Source: Branchipolynoe longqiensis (lineage: Eukaryota > Annelida > Polychaeta > Phyllodocida > Polynoidae). Taken from it: a stretch of DNA of 64,000 nucleotides. The translations under genes and the position numbers were made by a program. The stretch covers positions 77,775,447 through 77,839,446 of the forward strand of contig CM059193.1 in assembly GCA_030323885.1 (NCBI GenBank), in the 5' to 3' direction. Below are positions 55,067 to 64,000 of this stretch, piece after piece. Within the stretch, counting starts at the first letter, position 1. Each line of letters starts with the position of its first letter. The notes below the pieces were generated by a model that was given only the letters and a program-made list of their open reading frames with translations, did not search any database and had not been told where the DNA came from.

Positions 55067-55452
55067 GATAAAGGATTCACCCGGTACTCGCAGTACACGG
55101 GTGAACGACAACGTAGTCTAAATACGGGCGAAAATAGCTTTAGTATGGAACATGAAGTAGAATGCCTGGCTGCATATATTGCCACAGAGTTGGTGAAATG
55201 GCGAGAATGCAAAAAGACAAGCTGGCGGCCAGAGAACGCCGTCGATTTCACTTTGAAATCTTATTAAACTAGATATTATATTATATTTTTCAACTCAAAG
55301 GTAGCGGGCTATCAATAAGACATATGTGAAGAATATTGTTGCTTCTTAGATTGTGAAATTAGGCTCTGAATTCTTTGACCCGCATTTTCGACCGTTTTTC
55401 TATAGGGTTGGTATTCACCCGTCTACTGCGAGTAATGGGTGAATCCTTTATC
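55067..55452. mobile_element. MITE M8 copy b, TA target site
   Basis: Flanked by TA at 55065-55066 and 55453-55454. Same termini as 7268-7681. The readable tract here is RYSQYTGERQ then NTGENSFSMEHEVECLA and TELVKWRECKK. Confidence 0.82.
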
Positions 55453-55704
55453 TAGGGTGTGGGTTGCAAACCAGTGTTGCTGTGTCACTGTTGTCTTGCT
55501 CTGTTTGTGGGGGGGGGGGGGGGGGGGCAAGGACCCCTCCCCTACCCTGGCAGATATGGCTGGCAGGGTTAGACCAACACAACTTAAGGTGGATGTGGGT
55601 CATGGTCATTGAGGCATGACTGCTGCCAAACCTTGTTTTTAACTTTGAGGATAGGGGTGCTACCAGTACCAGCACATAGTGGGAGCCTACCCCCCCCCCC
55701 CCCC

Positions 55705-56130
55705 CCCCCGCATATATGTGGATATATATGTATATAAACATATCTGGACATTATATATGTGCATATATGCATATATAGGCACATATATCCACATGTATGC
55801 GTATTTATATATATAATTATGCATATTTACATATATATGCATATATACTTATATGCGAATATATGTGTATATATGCACATAAATACACATATATCCGCAC
55901 ATCTACACATATATATGCGAATATATGTATATATGCATATATACACGTATACAGGTGCATATATATGTATATATACACATATGCACATATATACGAGTAT
56001 ACATGCACATATATGCACATATATGCATGTATATGTATATAATTATGCATATATATGCACATATATATATATATATATATATATCTTTGTGCATATATAT
56101 ATATGTCTGTGTGTATCTGCACATACACAT
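55705..56130. repeat. TA-rich array of FB2, with flanking G and C runs
   Basis: Same TATATG/CATATA composition as the FB1 arms. A run of G (55508-55527) and a run of C (55690-55709) flank it; their exact length may be unreliable in assembly. Confidence 0.85.
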
Positions 56131-56498
56131 ATACTGTGTGGTGGATATACCACACAGAGAGAAATCCCACTCTGCTCCCAAACCCACACCCACACCCACC
56201 TCCACGTCCAGTGGCCATCCTTGTGTAGACTGCTAAAACAACAACCCATCTGCCTGTGTGTACATTAGAGTAATGGCTTATATGATGCCACACATCATGA
56301 TTTGTTCATATTCTTGGTTATTTCTCATTAGCTATGTTCAGGATTTTGATTTTAAGAGAAGTACTTTTTTAAATACACCATGGTAGTTTACCAGTAAAAA
56401 TGAGTAATTCCAGCATACAAGCATCACAATGTCATAGGCAAAATAAGATTATTTCTTTATTTTAATGTAGGTTTAATTGTATATTATGAACATACTAT

Positions 56499-57937
56499 CA
56501 GCATTGTAACCATCTACAAGAAAGGTGATCGAACAGACTGTGGGAACTATAGAGGAATCTCTCTTCTTTCCATAGCAGGGAAGATCTTCGCCAGGATCCT
56601 ACTCAACAGACTATCTATTCACATAACACCTGGTGTAGTTCCGGAGTCACAGTGTGGCTTCAGAGGTAACCGGAGCACTGTGGATATGATATTTTGTCTC
56701 CGACAGCTACAAGAAAAGTGCATTGAGCAGGACCGACCACTGTACATGGTATTTGTCGATTTCACTAAGGCATTTGATACAGTCGGGAGGACCGGGCTAT
56801 GGCAGCTACTGAGGAAGTACGGATGCCCAGAGAAGTTCACAACTATGATCGAGGCTCTACATACAGGAATGATGGCGAACGTTAGTGCTGGAGAGGAAGT
56901 CTCGGAATCGTTCGGGGTTACCAATGGGGTCAAGCAAGGTTGTGTACTGGCCCCCACGCTCTTCTCCATCTTCCTATCAGCAATGCTAGATGAGGCTTTC
57001 CGAGACATGGGGGATGGCATCTATATACAGTCCAGACAGAGCGCTGACCTATTCAATGTCGCACACTTCAGAGCGAAGACCAAGACTACTCAGATACTGG
57101 TGAGAGAGCTACTATTCGCAGATGACAGTGCACTGGTTGCCCACTCTGCTGAAGAGACCCAGAAAATAGTGGACGCTTTCTCCGATGCATCAAAGAAGTT
57201 TGGCCTGAAAATTAACATCAAGAAGACGGAGGTGCTGTACCAACCCAACTCTACAAGAACCCGAGAGGACGAGATCATGGTTGACGGAAACAAGCTGAAC
57301 TCTGTTCCGGAATTCACCTATCTCGGAAGCACTATATCAAGTGATGGACGCATTGATGCTGAGATACAGAGGAGGATGGCCAAGGCTAGCGCATCTTTCG
57401 GCCGACTACGCCAGAGACTCTGGAACAACCACCATGTGTCCATTCGGGTCAAAGGTAAGATCTACCACGCAATCGTGCTATCCACCCTACTATACGGAGC
57501 CGAGGCCTGGACAGTGTACAGATGGCAGGTGAAAAAGCTGCATGCCTTCATGATGCGACATCTGCGTTCAATCATGAGGCTAACCTGGAAGGACAAAGTG
57601 ACGAATAAGGAAATACTCAAACGGATGGGGCTGCCCTCTATGGAAGATCTTCTGATCAAAAAGAATCTCCGGTGGACTGGACACCTCATGAGGATGTCAT
57701 CAGACAGGCTACCAAAGCAGATGCTCTACTCTCAACTGTCTTCTGGCTACAGAAAGAGAGGGTGCCCCCGGCTCCGGTTCAGGGATATCATCAAGAGAAA
57801 CCTGAAGCTGAGAGACATTAAGACCGACTCATGGACGCAACTCTCACAGCAGAGAGCTAAATGCAGAGCAGCAGTCAAGTAATGAAAGCTGTCTTTGTCG
57901 CATCGCGACCGACAGCATGATGATGATGATGATGATG
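56499..57937 (+). mobile_element. LINE (family L-B), 5'-truncated, with intact RT reading frame
   Basis: Target duplication ACTAT at 56494-56498 and 57938-57942. The frame is open from the truncation point (56500) to a stop at 57882. It includes RT motifs GDRTDCGNYRGISLLS, VFVDFTKAFDTV, NGVKQGCVLAPTLFSIF, ELLFADDSALVAHS (catalytic ADD) and a C-terminal region with TYLGSTISSDG and LLYGAEAW. The 3' end is a (GAT)n tract. The endonuclease is missing. The clade is not assigned; RTE/Nimb-like is a guess. Confidence 0.92.
56500..57882 (+). CDS. LINE reverse transcriptase (partial ORF2)
   Basis: About 460 codons without a stop, entering from the 5' truncation, so no natural start exists; the first ATG is 56680. 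The palm motif FADD is intact, as is the thumb/C-terminal region ending QRAKCRAAVK. It would catalyse target-primed reverse transcription, but without the N-terminal endonuclease it cannot do so in cis. The lack of stops suggests a recent insertion compared with the FB2 host and compared with the fragment at 20931-21265. Confidence 0.9.
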   Translation, partial: SIVTIYKKGDRTDCGNYRGISLLSIAGKIFARILLNRLSIHITPGVVPESQCGFRGNRSTVDMIFCLRQLQEKCIEQDRPLYMVFVDFTKAFDTVGRTGLWQLLRKYGCPEKFTTMIEALHTGMMANVSAGEEVSESFGVTNGVKQGCVLAPTLFSIFLSAMLDEAFRDMGDGIYIQSRQSADLFNVAHFRAKTKTTQILVRELLFADDSALVAHSAEETQKIVDAFSDASKKFGLKINIKKTEVLYQPNSTRTREDEIMVDGNKLNSVPEFTYLGSTISSDGRIDAEIQRRMAKASASFGRLRQRLWNNHHVSIRVKGKIYHAIVLSTLLYGAEAWTVYRWQVKKLHAFMMRHLRSIMRLTWKDKVTNKEILKRMGLPSMEDLLIKKNLRWTGHLMRMSSDRLPKQMLYSQLSSGYRKRGCPRLRFRDIIKRNLKLRDIKTDSWTQLSQQRAKCRAAVK

Positions 57938-58234
57938 ACTATTCACAGGAGCATTTTCTTCATAGAAACTGTGAAGAGCTCCTTATGATATATTTGGTTG
58001 GGTTCCATTCTCACTATTACAGTAGTTGCAGACTGTGCCAGCTCTCCCCTATTTGTTTATATATGTAAACTGAGTTGGTCTTTCAATACACCTTGAGAAA
58101 GCAAGACGTTTTGAATTCCTAGTCCTGGCCCCTCCCTGTCATAGCTTTACCTAGGTCGTCACGGTGAAGCGCTTATGTGTGCTTCCAATGTGACCCCACC
58201 CATGTGTATAAATGCAACCTACATTCACCACACC

Positions 58235-58870
58235 GGACGGGGTGGCCGAATTGGTAGAGCGTCAGCTTCTTGTGCGGAAGGTTGGGAGTTCACTTCCTGG
58301 TCGAGTCAAACCAATGACTTACAAAATTGATACTTGTCACTTCCTAGCCTGGCAGTTGGTATTTTTAGGATAAAGCAAGGACTGGTTAGTTCAGTCAAAG
58401 ACCCTATAATACTAAGACGGCTCACTCAGCCTGTACTGTGTAATCAAAATGATCAAACCCACCACTTGGTGCGCTGGCTGTTCTCTTGGTTAAACAAGTG
58501 CTATATTATATGTATAAATGTATATATGAATGTGAAAGATGTGTGATGATGGCGATGGTGATGATGATGCTGATGATGATGTGTATTTGTTCATAGCAAT
58601 TTCATATTGATGTGTATTCATACTTACCTATCTCATGTATAATATAATTGTATGTGTTTACATGTGAAATGCCAACCAGCAGCCGGGCTGATCAAACTCA
58701 CCACAAGGTGGCACTGTGAAATTTACATCACCATGGGAGAGATAGGGAGTGAGCCGTCTTAGTATTATAGGGTCTTTGTTTCAGTGTTCAGGATAATGTG
58801 ACTGATTGGGATCTCCCAGTGGGGCAGCACTATGAAGTCACCATGAGTGCACACTATCACAAGTCGGTAC
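58235..58870 (+). mobile_element. SINE family A (+), split by MITE M7
   Basis: The best-preserved head in the window: GGGGTGGCCGAATTGGTAGA, then CTTGTGCGGAAGGTTGGGAG and GTCGAGTCAAACCAATGACT. It is interrupted at GGTTAGTTCAGT by M7 (58396-58778) and resumes with GTTCAGGATAATGTGACTGA. A reverse fragment follows at 58870-59005. Confidence 0.82.
58396..58778. mobile_element. MITE M7 copy b, 383 bp
   Basis: Same termini and same length as copy a. Target duplication GTTCAGT/TTTCAGT (58389-58395, 58779-58785), one mismatch. Confidence 0.85.
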
Positions 58871-59005
58871 CTGTCCTACCTAGCCGAGTGCCAGGCTGGG
58901 TAGTGACATGTATCAATTTTGTACGTCATTGGTTTGACTCAGCTGAGATTCAAACTCCTTCCACATGAGAATCCAGCGCTCTTCCGATTGGGCCACCGAA
59001 TCCGG
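58870..59005 (-). mobile_element. SINE family A fragment (minus)
   Basis: GAGTGCCAGGCTGGGTAGTG, ATTGGTTTGACTCAGCTGAG and the complement of the tRNA-like head, GATTGGGCCACCGAATCC. Confidence 0.6.
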
Positions 59006-59029
59006 TATAATATTGTAGTGGTCTGCACT

Positions 59030-59170
59030 GACCTCTCAGGCAAGTAACCACATAGACAGGTAGGCGTGGGGAGTGTATTGATATCAGGGAGCCTAGGTGG
59101 TGTAATGGTTAGCACACTGGCCCGGAATGTAAAGAGATGTGGGTTCGAGTCCCGCTCTAGGCACAATATT
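59030..59170 (+). mobile_element. SINE family B (+), with tRNA-like body 59092-59162
   Basis: The tRNA-like part has a 7-bp acceptor stem (GCCTAGG with TCTAGGC, one G-T pair), D arm GTGTAATGGTTAGCAC and T arm GTGGGTTCGAGTCCCGC. The anticodon stem does not pair, so this is a SINE body rather than a gene. A diverged relative lies at 1725-1868. Confidence 0.65.
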
Positions 59171-59551
59171 TCCCATTTTCATCACCCCCATGACAATATA
59201 TATACATAAATATATAAGAATAACCGTCGATGAAGTCAATATGGTAGCGAGATATCTACATATACCTGGCTAGAATATTATACCCAGGTATTATTATATC
59301 AGTGCCATTTTGGAACTGATATCATAATTGCACGGAGATAGAATTTAGAAATGAAAATTTGGAGACTAAGTAAAAGGAAATAAAATGTAAAGAAAAGAAA
59401 CCCACACGTATATGAGAGTATGTGATACGAGCAGACAGTGGCTGGTTGACACAGTTTATAAATAGGCATACATGTTTAACTGAATTTGGAGGAGTTCCCT
59501 TCCCAGTACTCCTCAATAGAAATCTAATTCATGAGTTTTTTTCCATTTGTT

Positions 59552-59914
59552 AAAGTTGCATAGTCCGATGGCTTAGATTTAAAAAAAAATCATTTTCTTA
59601 GATAAATATATCAGGTTGATCGCTAGTATCTACATTACTTTAGTTTGAAGTAAGTTTTATTGTAAATGGCTAACTGTTGAGATATTTGAAATGCAAACAT
59701 GCCAAATTAATTTTGGCAAGCACACCAAAACTCTGACACCATAGGCTTTGGCATTAACCGGTTCTACTTCTAGTGAATTGTTTTCAGTATTCCCTTTTAT
59801 GTTGTGACAAATGTTTAATACATGCACCAGTATCTGAGTTCAATATGTAGCATCAACTCTAGATAGTTGTTTTGGTGTTAAAAATGTGATGCTTTCATCG
59901 GACTATGCAGCTTT
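59552..59914. mobile_element. MITE M10 copy b
   Basis: Ends AAAGTTGCATAGTCCGATG at the left and AAAGCTGCATAGTCCGATG (complement of the right end) are inverted. Otherwise no coding content. Confidence 0.72.
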
Positions 59915-59979
59915 AAATGTACATACAAGTAAAGGGAACTCTTACACTAAATCCTGGAACAATTTAATCACCTATGCCA

Positions 59980-60430
59980 TAGCTTGACACCCAAATGAAT
60001 GGTCATCCTGAGCACATGCTCTCCATAGATCAAAACCTAAATAAAGGGACACACTATATCATGACTTATGCCACAAATTTACACCCAAGTGTAGGGGCAT
60101 CCTTAGGCACAGGCTTGCCATCGATTTAAACCTAAATAAAGGGACACACCATATGATGTCCTATGTCACAGATGTACACCCAAGTTAAGGGACATTTTGA
60201 GGCACAGACCTACCATAGATTGAAACCTAAGTGAAGGGTCACATGTGTATCGTGATATATGTAATAGATTTATACCTATTTATAAGTAAACGGACACACT
60301 ACCATAGAGCTGTGACATTAGTTCGTGACTTGTGCAATAGATGTTCACCCAAGTGAAGAGGAACACTCTACATACATGCCTGTCATTATTTCACGACCTG
60401 TGCAATAGATTTATACCCATTTATAGGCCT
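59980..60430. repeat. degenerate tandem repeat, about 100-bp unit
   Basis: Three to four copies of AACCTAAATAAAGGGACACA, then TATG(C/T)CACA(A/G)AT(T/G)TACACCC blocks. Confidence 0.6.
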
Positions 60431-60488
60431 AGCAGAAGGACAGTTTTGACATGTCATCTATTAGAAATAGAGGTTATTAATCTAACAG

Positions 60489-60628
60489 GAACTATATTCG
60501 TTTTCAATTGCATAATTGATAATGCTGGAGACCGACGTTGTGCAACCACACAAATACTTTTATTTATAACCAAAGCAGCACAAGGTTTCTTCAATATACA
60601 TACAGGCAATCCATATGTCACTGAACAG
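60489..60628 (+). CDS. candidate exon of an unknown plus-strand gene
   Basis: The acceptor ATTAATCTAACAG precedes 60489 and the donor CAG|GTATTT follows 60628. The open reading contains DNAGDRRCATTQILLFIT and FFNIHTGNPYVTEQ. It joins in phase 0 with the next candidate exon. Family not recognised; the FNIHTG stretch is faintly cadherin-like. Confidence 0.3.
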
Positions 60629-61239
60629 GTATTTTTACATTCATTTGTGGTTTAACTATTGATTTTGTATTAAATTACTTATAATTTTTACACACAATCA
60701 TTATACTTTATATCATAGAAGAGACTGTGTGAACTTTATCAAGGATCCGTATATATTTATTTAATTTCAAGGGTATTTTATATTTTATTTTTACCGTTAC
60801 TCGTCTCAGGTTACCATGTACTTGGATTTAATATAGCACGGTTTTAATACCTTTATTACCCGAATCAACATATGCCTTTTTCTTGTCAAATATTATTAGA
60901 TTTTTACAGATAGCTCAGAACTACCAAAAGAACATCTTCCCCTCTTATTCAGACTGATGATGAACGCACAGTGAACTGAGAGTCAATAAGTTGGCCAGTT
61001 TTGCAAGTTTGACAGTTCTGTTAAAAGCCCAATTTTCCTTACTGGCTATATTCTAGACATGGCACTAGTGAAATCAGATCTCTGTATTAATTAGTATATC
61101 TGTGGAAGGTGGTTTGATTCCTGGTTGAGTGTGACTGATTGGTATATTGGATTACGGTGCCCAACCCCGTCATTAATGACAACACATTTTTAATGATATT
61201 GATAATTAATAATCATTGTTACTGTTATTCCTGGTACAG

Positions 61240-61383
61240 CTGGAGAGCATAGATGTGTTCACATCTTCATCCATTAATGTGGTGGGATGTGGTACAACTA
61301 AGGAGTGCTACAAGGACCTGCCTGACTGTATAAGCAAAACCTGCACTGGACTCATCATGTGGAAGAAGACCATCTGTCCCTAG
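61240..61383 (+). CDS. candidate terminal exon with Cys-rich GCGxxKxC motif
   Basis: The acceptor TATTCCTGGTACAG precedes 61240; the frame LESIDVFTSSSINVVGCG then TTKECYKDLPDC ends in TAG at 61381. GCG-x-x-K-x-C-x-x-x-P-x-x-C-x-x-x-x-C resembles the start of DOMON domains in ferric-reductase-like proteins. The early stop suggests either a missed donor or a remnant. Confidence 0.35.
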   Translation: MESIDVFTSSSINVVGCGTTKECYKDLPDCISKTCTGLIMWKKTICP

Positions 61384-62272
61384 AGATGTCCGTTAGCACT
61401 GATTGATGGGTCAGTGTTGGATTCTCAAAGTCAAAGGATAGCATTGTGACTTGTCATGTATGGTCAGTGTCTAAATGTATGATAAGCAGTTTTGTTAGGA
61501 AACAACTTGGCTGGTAATAATTGTGACATTGAGGACAATATAGTGCATACAAAATATTTTGCATACGCAAACTTTTCAGTGATAGACAGCTAAAGATAGG
61601 CTCACCCTAATAGGCTAGGAAAGCTGAGTTCTGAGGCTATCATAGGTCGCAGGTTCGAACCACTAAGTGGTGGTCCTGCAGGTCTATATACGATCCGCCT
61701 GGTGCTGGACTGGGACAGATTTGTCTAACGGGCTATATATATATATATATATATATAGAAAGCATTTATTAGCATTTGGTGTAATTTACAAAGCTGGAAA
61801 CTGAAGTAGTGCAACATACAATAACAAGTCAGCCTGTGTATACATGTGTGAGACTATAGGAGGAGACTGTCCCTTAAAATGAACAAATTTAGAAGCAAAG
61901 GAATTTAGACTTTTGACCCTTTTTCGAAAGCACCACTGTACTTGACGATCAGTCCAGATCATCCAGGAGAAGCATCTAAGACACTCAGCCCATTCAAAGT
62001 GAGCAAAGTTGATACTGTAGAGTTGGGAAGGTGGTTTAAATTTAAAACAAATTAATACAGTTAGTGCTATCACGGTTAAAGAGACCCACACTGTATCCGG
62101 CTCCAGTAGTGAATGACCGTAAACCCATTTACCATTTACAAATGCACTTGTAGCATCGGGTATCCCAGCTTGGCGACCCTAGTAACGCGGTCTCCAATGT
62201 TGTGAATTATGCATGTTCCTGGCAACATGCTTAATTGCTAAACTAACTACCTAAACATAGTATATATTTCAG

Positions 62273-62367
62273 TATCTACATGAGGAAATAGATGGTGAGG
62301 TGTTGCTGATACCATCCATGAAAGAAGGAAGGGGGGCTGATTGTGAACAAATTGCACGTTTCTTCTG
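62273..62367 (+). CDS. candidate exon, weak
   Basis: The acceptor TATATATTTCAG and donor CTG|GTAAGTAT are both good. The open frame contains YLHEEIDGEVLLIPSMKEGR. It does not chain convincingly with neighbours, and short open frames with good borders occur by chance. Confidence 0.25.
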
Positions 62368-64000
62368 GTAAGTATATTTACAGATCAACTGGAATAATTT
62401 GGAAATAAAATATTCAGACTTATATACTTACATGCGATTTTCTTCTAGTAATTAGATAACTTTTCTTTTGTTAGCTGGATTCCTTTTACTTTTAAATTCT
62501 AGAGATAAATAATTCTGATAGTACTTAATTAGTCACAAATTGCCATGTCGTTTAAGCAAATCCATTATAATACAGGTAGTGATTGGAATAGGTCAAATTT
62601 GTGTGCTCATTGATTATGCTGACTAAACCAAAGGGGTGGTTATAATCAATTCATTGCAATTGGCCAACCATGTTGGAATTTTGCCAATTGTACTCAAAGG
62701 TTTTTCTACATATAATAATAAGTTATATTAATGCTTAGTATGGGATTGGTTTTAGCTTTAATATAATGAATAATGCATAATGATACCTGTTTTATGATCC
62801 TGATGAACATGCTGAGCTAGCAAACTGTAATCAGGTTAAGAGTAGGCCTATAAATGATAGATTTTGCAGGGAATACTTAGTTAGTGGTGGTTGTTTAGCC
62901 CATTGTCAGCAGCTAAATCCATAATCATGGCAACCAGAGGGATCTATCTGTTCCTGTAGTAATGAGAGAGATGTGATTTTTTATCAAAAAAACATTTTAT
63001 TATTGTAATTTTTGTAATGGAGTGTTTGTGTTTTTTTTTAGTTGAACAAGCCAACTTTTGACTGAGGATTATTGTCCCCCCCAATATTACGTACCAAATT
63101 ATAAGGTGAAAGTGGTCTACAGCAATAATCGCACAAATCAAACTGAGATTATTACACCGGCAGTGATTTCCCACGAAAACGAGTGTTTTCCCCTCAAACG
63201 ATTAGCACTCTCGGGAAATTGGGGAAATTTGTCGGAAGTCAGGTTTCAACGATCCTTGTTGTGCCTATATTATCGCCCATATCTAACTAGTTCTTGCTTG
63301 GGTTTTCTGTTCTTCCATCATCTAAGGTCATATAAGAATGGGATTCAAACCTAATTGTTGTCATATACATCCAGATTCCCTGGCATAACGTTAATTGGTA
63401 AATAGAAAAAAGCGTGGAAATATATTGAAGTCAATATGATGTGACTTTATTTTCACATACACATAAGGGCATAATGGTTTAGAGGTTCAGAGCTTGAATA
63501 ATTTATGGAGGCACTCAACCCTATTGAGTCGATTGTCTTTTTGAATGTAGGGATGGATGGTGGGGTGTTGTCAATTAGGTGTCAGGTGGTGAAGTCTGGA
63601 GGCTATGCGGAGGCATGCTGTCAGTGACTGGCAGTGATGTCACAAATCTTGGTGCAAGAGCAAGATCGGGTTCCTCTGGATAATGGTAGGGGGGTGTGGA
63701 CAGCCGCCGGGAGTCAAACCCATGTGGCCCCACCGCAATCCTTCACTGAGCACAAATTACACATGTTGACTAACCAACGTGCATGATTGTGAAAATTGTA
63801 CATGTATCATCTGTTTTAAAATAATAAATAGTATGGCAATTTATTTTCCAGTAGTTTTGTTGCATGTGTAGTACCAATGATGTGGATATGATGAAGGGAC
63901 TTTGGTTGGTAGATGTATTTTGTTATGATTGATTCTTATTTGAGAGCAACATTTAAAATATAACATAATGGGCAATATATTAGATTGCATGACCAAATAC
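62368..64000. other. no supported gene
   Basis: AT-rich sequence with a short reverse SINE A scrap near 63310-63350. A 98-codon frame at 63058-63354 has no recognisable domain and ends within that SINE scrap. Confidence 0.4.

Larger units (their letters stand above)
51108..58138. mobile_element. foldback element FB2 (left arm missing), with three insertions
   Basis: The right arm (54690-58138) matches the FB1 right arm in order: tRNA-like box, TA-rich array, unique segment, and end CCTCCCTG at 58138. The core array (51108-54690) is larger than in FB1. No left arm is present before 51108. Insertions: MITE M5 (51913-52424), MITE M8 (55067-55452), LINE L-B (56499-57937). Confidence 0.82.

Noticed and set aside
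59092..59162. tRNA gene call
   Set aside because: Acceptor and T arms pair but the anticodon stem does not, and a diverged relative at 1725-1868 shares flanking non-tRNA sequence, so it is a SINE.
63058..63354. 98-codon plus-strand ORF
   Set aside because: No domain, runs into a SINE remnant, and no compatible splice acceptor upstream (all phases meet a stop).

Overview
This is a window of intron-rich animal nuclear DNA from an invertebrate, most likely a lophotrochozoan and probably a mollusc. The host evidence is a multi-exon secreted astacin-type metalloprotease gene with signal peptide, EGF and CUB modules. The lineage evidence is a SINE at 2690-3023 and 36800-36965 whose body I recognise as common in molluscan genomes. 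Nothing bacterial is present: no operons, rRNA or CRISPR. The assignment comes from reading, not from a database search.

Host gene. One gene occupies most of 1-40 kb on the minus strand. I could chain 12 exons with compatible splice phases: signal peptide (40350-40165), two short homologous Cys-bearing exons (36730-36590, 33132-33019), a furin-like site plus the start of the mature enzyme (31378-31258), the astacin catalytic domain (30775-30652, 29367-29298, 24862-24668, 22453-22327), an EGF-like exon (6346-6209) and a three-exon CUB domain (4195-4071, 2582-2455, 1547-1420). The chain leaves the window in phase 1, so the 3' end is missing. The sum is about 532 codons. A few weak candidate exons of a different, plus-strand gene lie at 60.5-62.4 kb.

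Repeats. Almost everything else is repeat. The 16-kb intron between the last catalytic exon and the EGF exon holds a five-level nest: a tyrosine-recombinase (DIRS-like) retroelement contains a short non-autonomous LTR element, which contains a Gypsy element (LTRs 9005-9119 and 18897-19013, TSD GTCT), which contains a 5.07-kb inverted-repeat (foldback) element (11267-16340, TSD TTTAA), which contains a LINE stub. A second DIRS-like element on the minus strand (42.45-49.99 kb) contains a second Gypsy copy (44514-49287) and a MITE. A second, half-length foldback element lies at 51.1-58.1 kb and is itself hit by a LINE and two MITEs.

Novelty. The two most unusual things are (a) the foldback elements, with 1.6-1.7 kb arms that each contain a tRNA-like box and a TA-rich array, around a core of a 15-bp minisatellite organised in higher-order domains and switching orientation; and (b) at least five MITE families whose internal sequence is built by iterating short words from their own terminal repeats. 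Three of those five share a TTA/TAA target site and a common terminal core. Two other MITEs end exactly 16 nt after splice donors of the astacin gene, and a minisatellite starts exactly at another donor. All comparisons were made by eye; no alignment or homology search was run.
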